From positions 131,677,490 through 131,741,489 of the forward strand of contig NC_133771.1 of NCBI RefSeq assembly GCF_003597395.2: 64,000 nucleotides of DNA. Direction: 5' to 3'. The notes beneath the pieces were generated by a model. The model was not told the origin of the DNA. It ran no database searches and was given only the letters and a program-made list of their open reading frames with translations. Shown here in pieces: positions 25,501 to 37,500 of this stretch. Origin of the DNA: Chelonoidis abingdonii. Lineage: Eukaryota > Chordata > Testudines > Testudinidae. The position numbers and the translations under genes are program-made. How positions within the stretch are numbered: the stretch's first letter is position 1; the number at the start of each line of letters is the position of its first letter.

Positions 25501-28500
25501 GAGGGCTACAGCTCCCATTAAGTCACCTTAAGAATTAAAGAGGAAGGATGCCATTTGTAGTCATTCTGTACTCATGTCAGTGAAACTTGGACAAACCATA
25601 CTGTCACATTTTTGTCTCTCAGCTACATGTGTAAAAGTTGAATTTAGAGCTACCTTTGTTCATTTTTTATTGAACTGATTTACAAGCTATTCTATAATCT
25701 TGTTGCTGATGTTGAGAACAAAGGAATTTGGAAAAAAGATTAGGACAAATTTTCATCTGGGTCGTTCGTTAAAATCTGATTTTTTTGGACCCATAGAGGC
25801 TGGAAATTAAGGCTTTGATTCTGCATACTGCTCCACATAGGTGAAGCCATGTGCTCGCACAGTTCCATTGAAGTCACTGAAACCCTGCATGGAGGCCGTG
25901 GTCCATTTGTGCTGAGCTTGTTGCAGAATCATTGGTTGAAGTATGGTATGACCCAGTTTTAAAAGGTAATAGACTAAAATAACTTGAATATAATATTTAT
26001 TTTAATCTTAATTCTGTGTTAAGTGACGTGGAATATTTATTTATTTTGTTTTTGTAAGTTCTATAATGTGGTATAAAATAAAGTTGCTGTTCAGTGTCAG
26101 CTGGTCCTGATATGTACATGATTGCAGCTGGGAAATCTTGACTGGATGGTCAAATTGTTGCTGTGTAACCCCTAAAAGTTTACCACTTTCATTTAAGTTT
26201 AAGATTATATGTTAACTTTTTTCCAGCTAAATGGGCTTGAAGGGCGAGAGAATTTAGCCCGAGATTTAGGAATTATAGAAGCAGAAGGTACTGTAGGTGG
26301 CCCCTTATTGTTGGAAGTGGTCAGAAGATGTCAGCAGAAAAAAGGTTCCAGTGGTGGAGAAGTAAGTATTGTTAAAATGCATTATACCTTTTTTACAATT
26401 TACATTTTTATGTAGTTTATAAACTGCTTGTCTTCTTAGGGATGAACTGTTGGAATTCTTTACATGGAAATAGTATCTTAAGAGAGAGTTTTCACCTTCA
26501 GGACTTTCATTCCTGGGTCTTAGCTGTTAGGGTATTTTGACCCTTGAGGGCAATAGTAGATAGAATGGGCAGGCGCCCTACTGGTAATCATCTTCCATTT
26601 CTTGACACCTATAAATATCACCATCTAAATGTTCCAGACAGTTCCTTTGGTTGCAGTTTCCATGATAAACCAATACAAAATGAACACACAAGCAAGAGTA
26701 TACCTCAAATTAAAAAAGAAAACAAATTATAAAAATTGAGACACATTCATAAATATCTTCACTTCTGAGTGGAAGTGAGAGAGAGCCCTGCAAGGTTGTA
26801 TCTTCAGAGGAAACAAATTGCATGTAGGTATTTTTATCTTTATTTAGCAAGATACCATCTGTGCAGGGTTCTCACTCTTGGGGAGTAAGTAGTTTGAGAG
26901 ATGTCTCAAAAGAAGAAGAAAAATGAATAAAGTTGCAATGAGTAACAGCAAGGCCAATGCCCGTAGTGTGGATTTTTCTTTTATTTTTATTTTACCAATC
27001 TACGAATATATGGCTTGATCCTGCTCCATTGAACCCATTGTGAGTTTTGCCATTGTCTTCAGTAGGAGCAGGATCAGACCTGTGAGGAGGCTTTTTAATC
27101 ACCCAATACATAAACGATATTTTAGTTTATAAGAGGTGGCAGCAATTAGTGAGAAACTTTCTACAAAAAAAATCAGTGACCTGAGAATAAGGAACCATTC
27201 CAAAAGAAACTAATGTTTTTAGGGGAGTGGAAATAAAAGGGCTACAAGAGTTTACTTGAGAAATCTTTTCCAAAGAAATGGAGAACAGAGAGTCTGAAAC
27301 AGGATTCCATTCTGGAAGCTGTATCAAAGCACCAGTGCTTTGTAAATATGTGGTGAAGATCATGTTGTTGCTTTACAGATGTCTGCAGTGGAGACGCAGC
27401 TGAAGCAGGCTGTGGCAGTAGCATATGCAGTTATAGCTCTTTCATTTCCTGATCTTTGAGTTTTTGACTGTGCAAACTTAAAATTCTCAATACTTTTTAT
27501 GGTATATACACCTACAATACATGACACTTAAATACTATGCTCACTGGTGTATTGGATTATATGTAAGCACAGATGTCCATTTTACTGTAAACAGTAGTCC
27601 AAAGGAGCAAAATAAAGCACTAAATATTTTTAGAAACCTGCCTTCTATATGGTAAATTCTTACAAAGTGCAACTTTTGCATGGCCTCCAACCAAGAGAAC
27701 AAAGTCCTCTGTCTTGCCAAACTTGAACTTCAGGTCTATCTTAATTGAGTTACATTTGGTCTAAATTATGTTCTGCTTTTGAGATAACTCATTAAGCATT
27801 TATGTTTGAATATATATTAAGAAATACTGCTTCCTTTCCAAAACAACGACAACATTGCCAGTTCTAACTTCTCCCTCCTCCTTTGAGGCTAGATCTGATT
27901 GTAGCTAAGTGTAAGTTATAGGGAAGTTCTATAGGAATCTCTACTACTTTCTCTAGGCTCCCTGTGGCATCAGTTGCTGCTTCCTTTCTTACAGTTGATT
28001 CATGTAAGATACTTCAGCGTCACAACTGCCTTCCTAGTATCATTGCTCAATCAGAAACAAATTCAGCAATCCCACAAGCTGTTGGTTTCTATGTGCTTGT
28101 TGTCTGGAGAGACTCATTGTTTAATTCATCTCTTGCAGCTTGTATTTTTAAAGTCAAGAAACATGCATACAAGCTGTTTTTTGTTAAAACAGGAAAATCT
28201 GAATATGTAACTTAACCCTGTCACTAGCATAAATTAAAGATATTTTGGTCAAAGGTGTGAAAAAACACTCCCCTGACAGACAAAAGTTTTACCAATCAAA
28301 AGCACCAATGTGAAAAGTGCTTTGTCAGTGGGAGATGCTCTCCTGCCAACAAAGCTTTCAGGGGGTGGTTTTATTTTGTTGGAAGAACTCTCATGCCAAC
28401 AAGGAGCGGCTACACTGCGTAACTTACAGCCACACCTGTATAGCGTCACCGCTGTGCTACTCTATAGTACACAGTGTAGAGATAGCCTTAGTTCTTTTAC

Positions 28501-31500
28501 AATTTTTTTTCAAAATAGATCTAATTACTGAAATGTCTTTATAGAAAATGAGAACAGTTTTCCATTATGATTAGGAATGGAATGAGATTCTGTACAACTG
28601 CTTAATCAGAAGTGTTCTATCTACTGTGCTTCATCATAAAGTGTTATGTTAACAGCAATTTAATATAATAAGAAAAGTATTCAACGTGTTTTAAGAGGAT
28701 GCAATGATGAATTCTGTTTTTTTTTTTTTATTCTGATGCAATCAACAAACAAACATTCAGTGTGAGATGTAGACTAATACAGTATTACCCTTAGAAACCA
28801 AGTAGTAATGTCTACACTATGAAATTAGGTTGAATTTATAGAAGTCGATTTTTTTAGAAATAAGTTTTATACAGTTGATTGTGTGTGTCCCCACTCTAAG
28901 ACCATTAAGGCCATTAACTCGGCGGAGTGCGTCCATAGTACCAAGGCACAGTTCCTGCAGTCTTCATGTCCATTGGAATTCTGGGTTGAGCTCCTAATGC
29001 CTCATGGGTCAAAAACCATTGTCGCGGGTGGTTCTGAGTACATGAGTACATGTTGTCAGCTGCCCTGACCCCCCAACCCCCCCCCCCCCCCCGCGTGAAA
29101 GGAATGGCAGACAATCTTTTCAAGCCTTATTTCCTGGATTGTCCATGCAGGCACCATACCATGGCAAGCATGAAGCCCACTCAGCTCACTGTCACCATAT
29201 GTCTCCTGGGTGCTGGCAGACGTGGCACTACATTGCTACACAGCAGCAGCTCATTGCCTTTTGGCAGCAGACGGTGCATTACGACTGATAGCCGTTGTTG
29301 TCTCCTGGGTGCTATTTTAGCTGACCTCGGTGAGGTCTGTCAGGGGCACCTGGGCATAAATGGGAGTGACTCTAGGTCATTCTCTTTAAGTTTCATCTCA
29401 TGGATATTCAGTCCTGCCTGAAGTCGTTCTGCACCGTCTTCTGGTGAGTAGCCAGGAGACAAGGCTGGCTAGCAATCGTACTGCACCGTCGTCTGCCAGC
29501 CTAAGATGTATAAAAGAGCAATGGAGTGGATCAAAACAAGAAAGAGACCAGATTTGTTGTGTATGCATTTGCACCCCCCTCCCTCCCTCCCTGAATAGTG
29601 GTGGGAGGGATAGCTCAGTGGTTTGAGCATTGGCCTACTAAACCTAGGGTTTTGAGTTCAGCCCTTGAGGGGACCATTCTGTGTGACAGTTGTGTGTTTC
29701 TCCTTGATGCAGACCCACTCTCTTTGTTGATTTTTTAATTCCCTGTAAGCCAAGTCGCCCCTCCTTCCATCAGAGCAATGGCAGACAATCATTTCGCACC
29801 TTTTTTCAGTGCAGATGCCATAGCATGGCAAGCATGGAGCCTGCTCAGATCACCACAATTATGAGCACTGTAAACATCACACACATGATCCTGCAGTATA
29901 TGCAGAACCTGCAAAAGCAAAACCAGGCGAGGAGGCAACGGCAGCACGGTGATGAGAGTGATGAGGACATAGACACAGACTTCTCTCAAAGTACAGGTCT
30001 CAGCAATGTGGACATCATGATGTTGTTATTGGGGCATGTTCATGCAGTGGAACACTGATTCTGGGCCCGGGAAACAAGCACAGACTGGTGGGACCGCATA
30101 GTGTTGCATGTCTGGGACGATTCCCAGTGGCTGCGAAACTTTCACACGGGTAAGGGCACTTTCATGGAACTTTGTGACTTGCTTTCCCCTGCCCTGAAGC
30201 GCAAGAATACCCAGATGAGAGCAGCCCTCACAGTTCACAAGTGAGTGGCAATAGCCCTGTGGAAACTTGCAACACCAGACAGCTACCAGTCAGTGGGGCA
30301 TCAATTTGGAGTGGGCAAATCTACTGTGGGGGCTACTGTGATCCAATGCAATCAAAGAGCTGCTGCTGTTAAGGGTAGTGACTCTGGGAAATGTGCAAGT
30401 CCTAGTGGATGGCTTTGCTGCAATGGGATTCCCTAACTATGTTGGGGCGATAGATGGAACCCATATCCCTATCTTGGCACCAGAGCACCAAGACAGCGAG
30501 TACATAAACCGCAAGGGATGCTTTTCAGTGGTGCTGCAAGCATTGGTGGATCACAAGGGACGTTTCACCAACATCAACGTGGGATGGCCGGGAAAGGTAC
30601 ATGATACTCTCATCTTCAGGAACTCTGATCTGTTTCAAAAGCTGCAGCAGGGGACTTTCTTCCCAGACCAGAAAATAACCATTGGGGATGTTGAAATACC
30701 TATAGTTATCCTTGGGGACCTAGCCTACCCCTTAATGCCATGTTTCATGAAGCCATACCCAGGCAGCCTGGACAGTAGTCAGGAGCTGTTCAACTACAGG
30801 CTGAGCAAGTGCAGAATGGTGGTAGAATGTGCCTTTGGATGTTCAAAAGCGCACTGGCTTAGTTTATTGATTCTGATAGAGCTCAGCGAAACCAATATTC
30901 CCATTGTTATTACTGCTTGCTGTGCACTCCAGAATATCTGTGAGAGTAAAGGGGAGACGTTTATGGCGAGGTGGGAAGTTGAGGCAAATCGCCTGGCCGC
31001 AGATTACGCGCAGCCAGACACCAGGGCGGTTAGAAGAGTCTCTGATGCGCAGCGCGCCCTCCTGTAAGCTTTGAAAACCAGTTTTGTGACTGGCCAGGCT
31101 ACGGTGTGAAAGTTCTGTTTGTTCTTCGAGCGCTTGCTCATATCCATTCCAATTAGGTGTGCGCGCGCAGCGTGCACGTTCGTCGGAGACTTTTTATCCT
31201 AGCACACTTCGTGGGCCGGCAGGTCGCCCCCTGGAGTGGTGCCGCTGTGGCGCTTGATATATACCCCTGTCGGCCCATCCGCTCCTCAGTTCCTTCTTAC
31301 CACTCGTGTCAGTCATTGGAACAGTGGAGTGCGGCTTAGCTGATCTCCACCTCCCTAGCGAACAAGCCCTCTTAAGCAGATACAGTTACAATACCTGGGA
31401 GGCGGTTGGCAAGTTTACCGAGTTGGTTCCGCAGGACTCCCGTCAGGAGTTTACAGCTCTCCTAGAGAAGGGGAAGAGGGTCGTGAGGACCTCCTTACAA

Positions 31501-34500
31501 GCCTCGCTAGATGCCGCAGATTCGGCCGCTAGAACAGTCGCCTCTGGCATAGCCATGCGACGTATATCACGGTTGCAGGTGTCTGGCCTACCACCTGAGC
31601 TGCAACACACCATACAAGACTTGCCCATTTGGTGGACAAGGCTTGTTTTCGCAAAAGACGGACCCCAGACTACAGAGTCTGAAGGACAACCACGTCATTA
31701 TGCGTTCGTTGGGAATGCATACACCCCAGACTCAAAGACGGTCATTCCGCTCCCAACCTCAGCGCCCTTACCCCCCACCTCGGCCAAGACAAGATTTTGC
31801 CCGAAGGCGAGGTCATACTACCCGCAGATGTCAGTCTGGTCCTCAAGGGGGCAACAATTCCGATCCTGCCAAACCAACACCAGGACCCAAAGCAAACTTT
31901 TGAGGGTGCGCCCGAGAGCAGTGTACCAGTTGCTTCCCTGGATCCCTTTCAGTTCTACAACTGCCTTTCTCCGTTCCTCCCTGTGTTGTCCCAGTTGACT
32001 TCAGATCGTTGGAGCCTACGTACGGTGGAGCTTGGATACCGTCTTCAGTTTGTTCACCCCCTCCCTCCCATCCCGCCCCTTCGTCCCTCTTCAGGGACCC
32101 CTCTCACGAGCAACTCCTCATTCAGGAGGTTCGCAGGCTCCTCTCAATCGGAGCTATAGAGGAGGTACCGGAGGAGTTAAAGGGCAAGAGGGTTTATTCC
32201 CAATATTTCCTAATTCCCAAGGCAAAAGGGGGCCTCCGGCCCATCCTGGACCTGTGAGGACTGAACAAATTCATCAAAAAGTTCAAGTTCCGCATGGTAT
32301 CCCTGGGAACCATCATTCCTTCCCTGGATCCCGGAGATTGGTACGCCACTCTCGACATGAAGGGTGCATATTTCCACATTGCAATTTATCCCCCGCACAG
32401 GAGGTATCTGCACTTTGTAGTAAATCAGGGTCACTACCAGTTTACTGTCCTCCCCTTTGGTCTTTCCTTGGCCCCTCGGGTCTTCACGAAGTGTATGACG
32501 GTCGTCGCTGCTTCCTTGCGCCGTTGTCAAATACACGTCTTCCCTTACCTCGACGACTGGCTTATCCGAGGGGCCTCCGAGGCACAAGTCATCAGCCATG
32601 TCACCATCATCAGAGAATTGTTTATGCATCTAGGCCTGATCATCAATTTGGACAAGTCCACTCTGGTGCCTGCACAGAGGCTAGAATTTATCGGGGCAAC
32701 GCTGGACTCCAACCTTGCAATGGCCAGTTTACCCCCACACCGGTTTCAGGCCATAGTCTCCCTTGTCAAAAGTCTTCAGAGTTTTCCAACTACCTCTGCT
32801 CGTTCTTGCCTTGCTCTCCTCAGGCACATGGCTGCATGCACATTCGTCACAAAGCATGCCAGACTGCGAATGCGTCCTCTACAAATCTGGCTCGCTTCCG
32901 TCTATCGGCCGGGCAGAGACGCCGTAGACATTATTCTGACAGTTCCGCCGAACGTTCTAGGCTCCCTCGACTGGTGGAGGACGTCATCTCGAGTGTGTGC
33001 AGGCCTGCCGTTTCATCCTCCCCAGCCCTCCACGTCCCTAACAACGGACACGTCCTCACTGGGCTGGGGTGCTCACCTAGGGCACCTGCACACCCAAGGC
33101 CTTTGGTCATCACGGGAGCTGACGATTCACATCAATGTCCGAGAGCTGAGAGCAGTCTGACTGGCATGCCAAGCGTTCCAGCGCCATCTACAAGGCCGTT
33201 GTGTTGCAGTATTCACGGACAACACAACTGCCATGTATTACATCAACAAGTAGGGAGGGACACGGTCCTCCCCCTTGTGTCAGGAAGCGATCCGACTGTG
33301 GGACTTCTGCATAGCCCACTCCATAGATCTAGTGGCCTCCTTCCTCCCAGGAGTGCGGAACATGCTCGCAGATCACCTGAGCAGGTCCTTCCTATCACAC
33401 GAATGGTGCATCCGTCCGGACATTCTCCATTCGGTTTTCCGGAGGTGGGGCTTTCCCCACATAGACCTGTTTGCATCCAGAGTGAACAGGAAATGCCAGG
33501 TGGTCTGCTCCCTGCAAGGTCACTCCCCGGGCTCCCTGTCGGATGCGTTCCTGATTCCGTGGACGGGCCACCTCTGTTATGCCTTCCCACTGTTTCCTCT
33601 CGTCCACCGAGTCCTACTCAAGCTCCGCAGGGACAACGCCCGTCTTATCCTGATCGGCTCGGCTGAGGCAGCACTGGTACACCATGCTGCTCGACCTGTC
33701 CCTGTCAGACCCGTTTCCCCTACCACTCTGGCCGGACCTGATCACGCAAGACTTCGGCAGGATGCACCATCCGGACCTGCGGTCCCTTCATCTGACAGTG
33801 TGGCTGCTGTCTGGTTAAGCCAATCGGAGTTGCGTTGGTCCGCTGCAGTGCAACAGGTGCTGCTCGAAAGCAGGAAGCCTTCCACACGATCGACATACCT
33901 TGCTAAATGGAAGTGCGTCTGCCACTGGTGCGCCCAACAGGGCCTTTCTCCTCATTCTGTATTAGTCCCCCCTATCTTGGACTATTTATGGTCTCTCAAA
34001 GAGCAAGGTCTGGTGATCTCCTCTCTACGAGTGCATCTTGCAGCTATTTCCACCTTCCATCCTGGGGAAGCTGGCAGTTCAGTTTTTTCCCACCCTATAG
34101 TTTCCAGATTCCTCAAAAGCTTGGAGCGACTCTACCCCCAGGTCAAATGCCCTACCCCTACCTGGGACCTGAACCTCGTCTTAACCAGGCTCATGGGGGC
34201 CCCCCTTTGAGCCTTTAGCCACATGCTCGCTGCTGTACCTGTCCTGGAAGACAGCATTCCTAGTCGCTGTCACCTCAGCTAGACGAGTCTCAGAACTTCG
34301 AGCATTGACTGTGGATCCTCCATATACGGTGTTCCATAAGGACAAGGTATAGCTGCGACCGCACCTGGCGTTCCTCCCTAAGGTCGTCTCCGCCTTTCAC
34401 GTTAATCAGGACCTCTTTCTGCTAGTCTTCTTTCCAAAGCCGCACTCATTGCGACGGGAACAGCAGCTGCATACTCTGGATGTCCATAGGGCTCTTGCCT

Positions 34501-37500
34501 TTTACATTGAGAGGACCAGACCCTTCCGACGCTCACCTCAGCTATTTGTAGCGGTGGCAGAAAGTATGAAGGGCATGGCAATCTCCTCCCAACGTATTGC
34601 TTCTTGGGTGACATCCTGTATTTGGGCTTGCTATGACTTAGCTCATGTTCCGACTGGTCATCTCACCGCCCACTCTACTCGGGCTCAAGCCTAATCTGCC
34701 ACATTCTTGGCCCATGTTCCATACAGGAAATCTGCCGCATGGCCATCTGGTCTTCCATCCACACCTTTGCATCGCACTATGCATTGGTCCAGCAGTCCAG
34801 AGACGATGCCGCCTTCAGCTCAGCAGTCTTACATTCCTCAACATCTCGCTCCGACCCCTCCGCCTAGGTAAGGCTTGGGAATCACCTAATTGGAATGGAT
34901 ATGAGCAAGCACTCGAAGAAGAAAAGACGGTTACTCACCTTTGTAACTGTTGTTCTTCGAGATGTGTTGCTCATATCCATTCCACACCCGCCCTCCTTCC
35001 CCACTGTCGAAGTAGCTGGCAAGAAGGAACTGAGGAGCGGATGGGCCGGCAGGAGTATATATCAGGCGCCATAGCGGCGCCACTCCAGGGGGCGACCTGC
35101 TGGCCCACTGAGTGTTGCTAGGGTAAAAAGTCTCAGAAGAACGTGTACGTGGCGCGCGCACACCTAATTGGAATGGATATGAGCAACACATCTTGAAGAA
35201 CAACAGTTACAAAGGTGAGTAACCGTCTTTTTCTCCTTGATGACCGCTCCCCTCCCCTTGGTTCACTCTACTTCCCTGTAAGCTAACAACCCTCCCCTCC
35301 CACCTTCAATCACTGCTTGCAGAGGCAATAAAGTGATTGTTGCTTCATATTCATGCATTCTTTATTAATTCATCACACAAATAGAGGGATAACTGACAAG
35401 GTAGTCCGGGAGGGGGTGAGGGAGGAGGGAAGGACACGGCCACACTTCACTTTAAAACTTATTGAATGCCAGCTTTCTGTTGCTTGGGCAGTCCTCTGGG
35501 GTGGAGTGGTTGAGTACCCAGATGGCACCCCACTGCTTTCTTGGGCATCTGGGTGAGGAGGCTATGGAACTTGAGGACGAGGGTGGTTGGTTACGCAGGG
35601 GCTGTAGCCACGGTCTTTGTTCATGCTTCCTTTCCTGAACCTCAACCATACAACGGAGCATATCAGTTTGTTCCTCCGGTAGCCTCAGCATTGTCTCTTG
35701 CCTTCTGTCACCAAGCTGATGCCACCTATCATCTTTAGCCCGCCACCTGTCCTCGCTTTCATATTGTGCTTTCCTGCACTCTGACATTGTCTGCCTCCAC
35801 GCATTCTGTTGGGCTCTTTCAGTGTGGGAGGACTACATGAGCTCAGAGAACATTTCATCCCGAGTGTGGTTTTTTTCACCTTCTAATCTTCACTAGCCTC
35901 TGGAAGGAGAAGATAGTGTGAGCGTAGAAACATTTGCAGCTGGTGGAGGGGAAAAAAAAAAGGGGGCGTGGTAGTTAAAAAGACACATTTTAGAGAACAA
36001 TGAGTAGACTCTCTTTATTTAAAATGGGTTGGCTATTTAAAAGGAGAGGCTGCGGTTTTTGGGTTAACATGCAGTACAAACTCAACTATTGCCCCCTACC
36101 CCTCCCACACCCAGTTCTCTGGGATGATCGCTTCACCCCTCCCCCTAACAGTGGGAAACATTTCTGTTCAGCCACAGGCAAACAGCCCAGCACAAACAGG
36201 CATTTCTGAATGTCCCTTTAATAAAATCACCCTATTTCAAGCAGGTAACCATGAACGATATCACTCTCCTGAGGATAACACAGAGAGATAAAGAACGGAT
36301 GTTGTTTGAATGCCAGCAAACTCCGGGGCCATACGCTGTGTTATGCAGTGATTCCAGACTAAGTGCTACTGGCCTGGCATGGTAAAGTGTCCTACCATGG
36401 AGGATGGTATAAAGCTGTCCACCCCAGAAACCTTTTGCAAAGGCTTTGGGAGTCCATCCTGGATAGCTTCACTGAGATGTCTTTGGAGGATTTCAGCTCC
36501 ATCCTTAGACATGTTAACAGACTTTTCCAGTAGCTGTACTGGCTGCGAATGCCAAGGCAAATTAATCATTAAACACACTAGCTTTTAAACTATTTAAACG
36601 GCTTTGTCGTGTGGACGGGTGTAGGGTTAAATCGATGTAACGCAGCTAAATTCGACCTGAACTCATAGTGTAGACTAGGGCTAATTTAGCTTCAGTCAAA
36701 CACTTGTGACTGGTTATTGTTTATGCAGTGTACTATGTGCAGTATAAAAGATATTACCTCACCCACCTTGCCTCTCTGGTTAGTGTTTAGTTAACTTTTG
36801 GCACATTCCTAATTGTAATGAAAATCTGTACGATCTGTTAATCTGAAATATTGCTTTTCTGCTTAAACCTTTCGTATTTTTCATCAGAAGTATTTTTAAA
36901 AGAAAACTGAAGCATTTGTATGACAAAATATTCACTGAGATGAATATAGTGAAGTTAGAAGGGATCACCAAATTTAATGGGGTCTGCCCTATAAGCAGAG
37001 AGAGTGAAATCCAGGTGATAGCATTTATTATCATTCCTGGTCAGGATAGTCATTTAAACGAAAGGAATGTTTACCAGACTTTCAGAAGTAGTGCATTCAG
37101 CTCTTTCACTTACACCAAGAATGTGTTTAAATACACATTAATAAATTAGTCAGAAGAAAACTTAATTTGAAAATAGTTCTGGCTTAGAATTGCTAAAGTG
37201 GTTGCACAATGTCACAATTTGTATGTAGTGAAGGGCAAAGAGTTTTGCATGCTTTGTTGTCGTCATTTGGCATTCTGACACAGTCTTGTAGAATCTTAAG
37301 TATGTTGTTTTCTTTGTGCAACTTTGGTTTAGGTAGTTCCAGTTCTGTCTGACATGCGTTCTTCATCAAAATCACCCGATGGAAGATCAAATACACATCC
37401 AATATCGAGTAAGGTAAGTTAGCTACATAAAAGGAAACACTAAATAATGTAAGAATTTTTGTATAAGTTCATTAAAAAGCGTTGTTGTTTTTTAATGTAA

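Larger units (their letters stand above)
22555..26226 (+). other. CEP43 intron 4
   Basis: It holds a hAT MITE, an LTR-like block and a SINE in 22.68-24.19 kb. The rest (24190-26226) is AT-rich with no gene, apart from a diverged old repeat near 25805-25940. Confidence 0.85.
31121..35230 (+). mobile_element. DIRS tyrosine-recombinase retrotransposon, copy 1
   Basis: About 4.1 kb with inverted terminal repeats (left 31121-31305, right 35018-35230), an internal complementary region (34883-34985), and RT/RNase H and tyrosine recombinase genes. DIRS elements integrate through a YR-mediated circle and make no target duplication. Here the Harbinger flanks (gttctgtttg before, tctccttgatg after) read as a continuous sequence without duplication. 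Compared with the second copy at 52889-58838, the 5' part of the Gag-like ORF1 is deleted, but RT and YR are present. It points the same way as CEP43. Confidence 0.88.
28805..36681 (+). mobile_element. Two-gene PIF/Harbinger transposon split by a DIRS element
   Basis: Left terminus GTAATGTCTACACTATGAAA and right terminus (read inward) GCCCTAGTCTACACTATGAG share GTCTACACTATGA and continue with AGGTtGAAT/AGGTCGAAT. The flanking triplets are gta and taa, a degraded TWA target. Inside are a HARBI1-like DDE transposase on + and a Myb/SANT-like accessory gene on -, converging as in two-gene Harbingers. A 4.1 kb DIRS retrotransposon sits between them, so the Harbinger was about 3.8 kb originally. 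A C16 run lies at 29077-29092. Confidence 0.85.
26362..37332 (+). other. CEP43 intron 5 (11 kb)
   Basis: About 7.9 kb of this intron is the Harbinger element at 28805-36681 with its nested DIRS insertion. The segments 26362-27010, 27090-28240, 28490-28800 and 36790-37332 are AT-rich with no gene or clear repeat. Confidence 0.85.
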
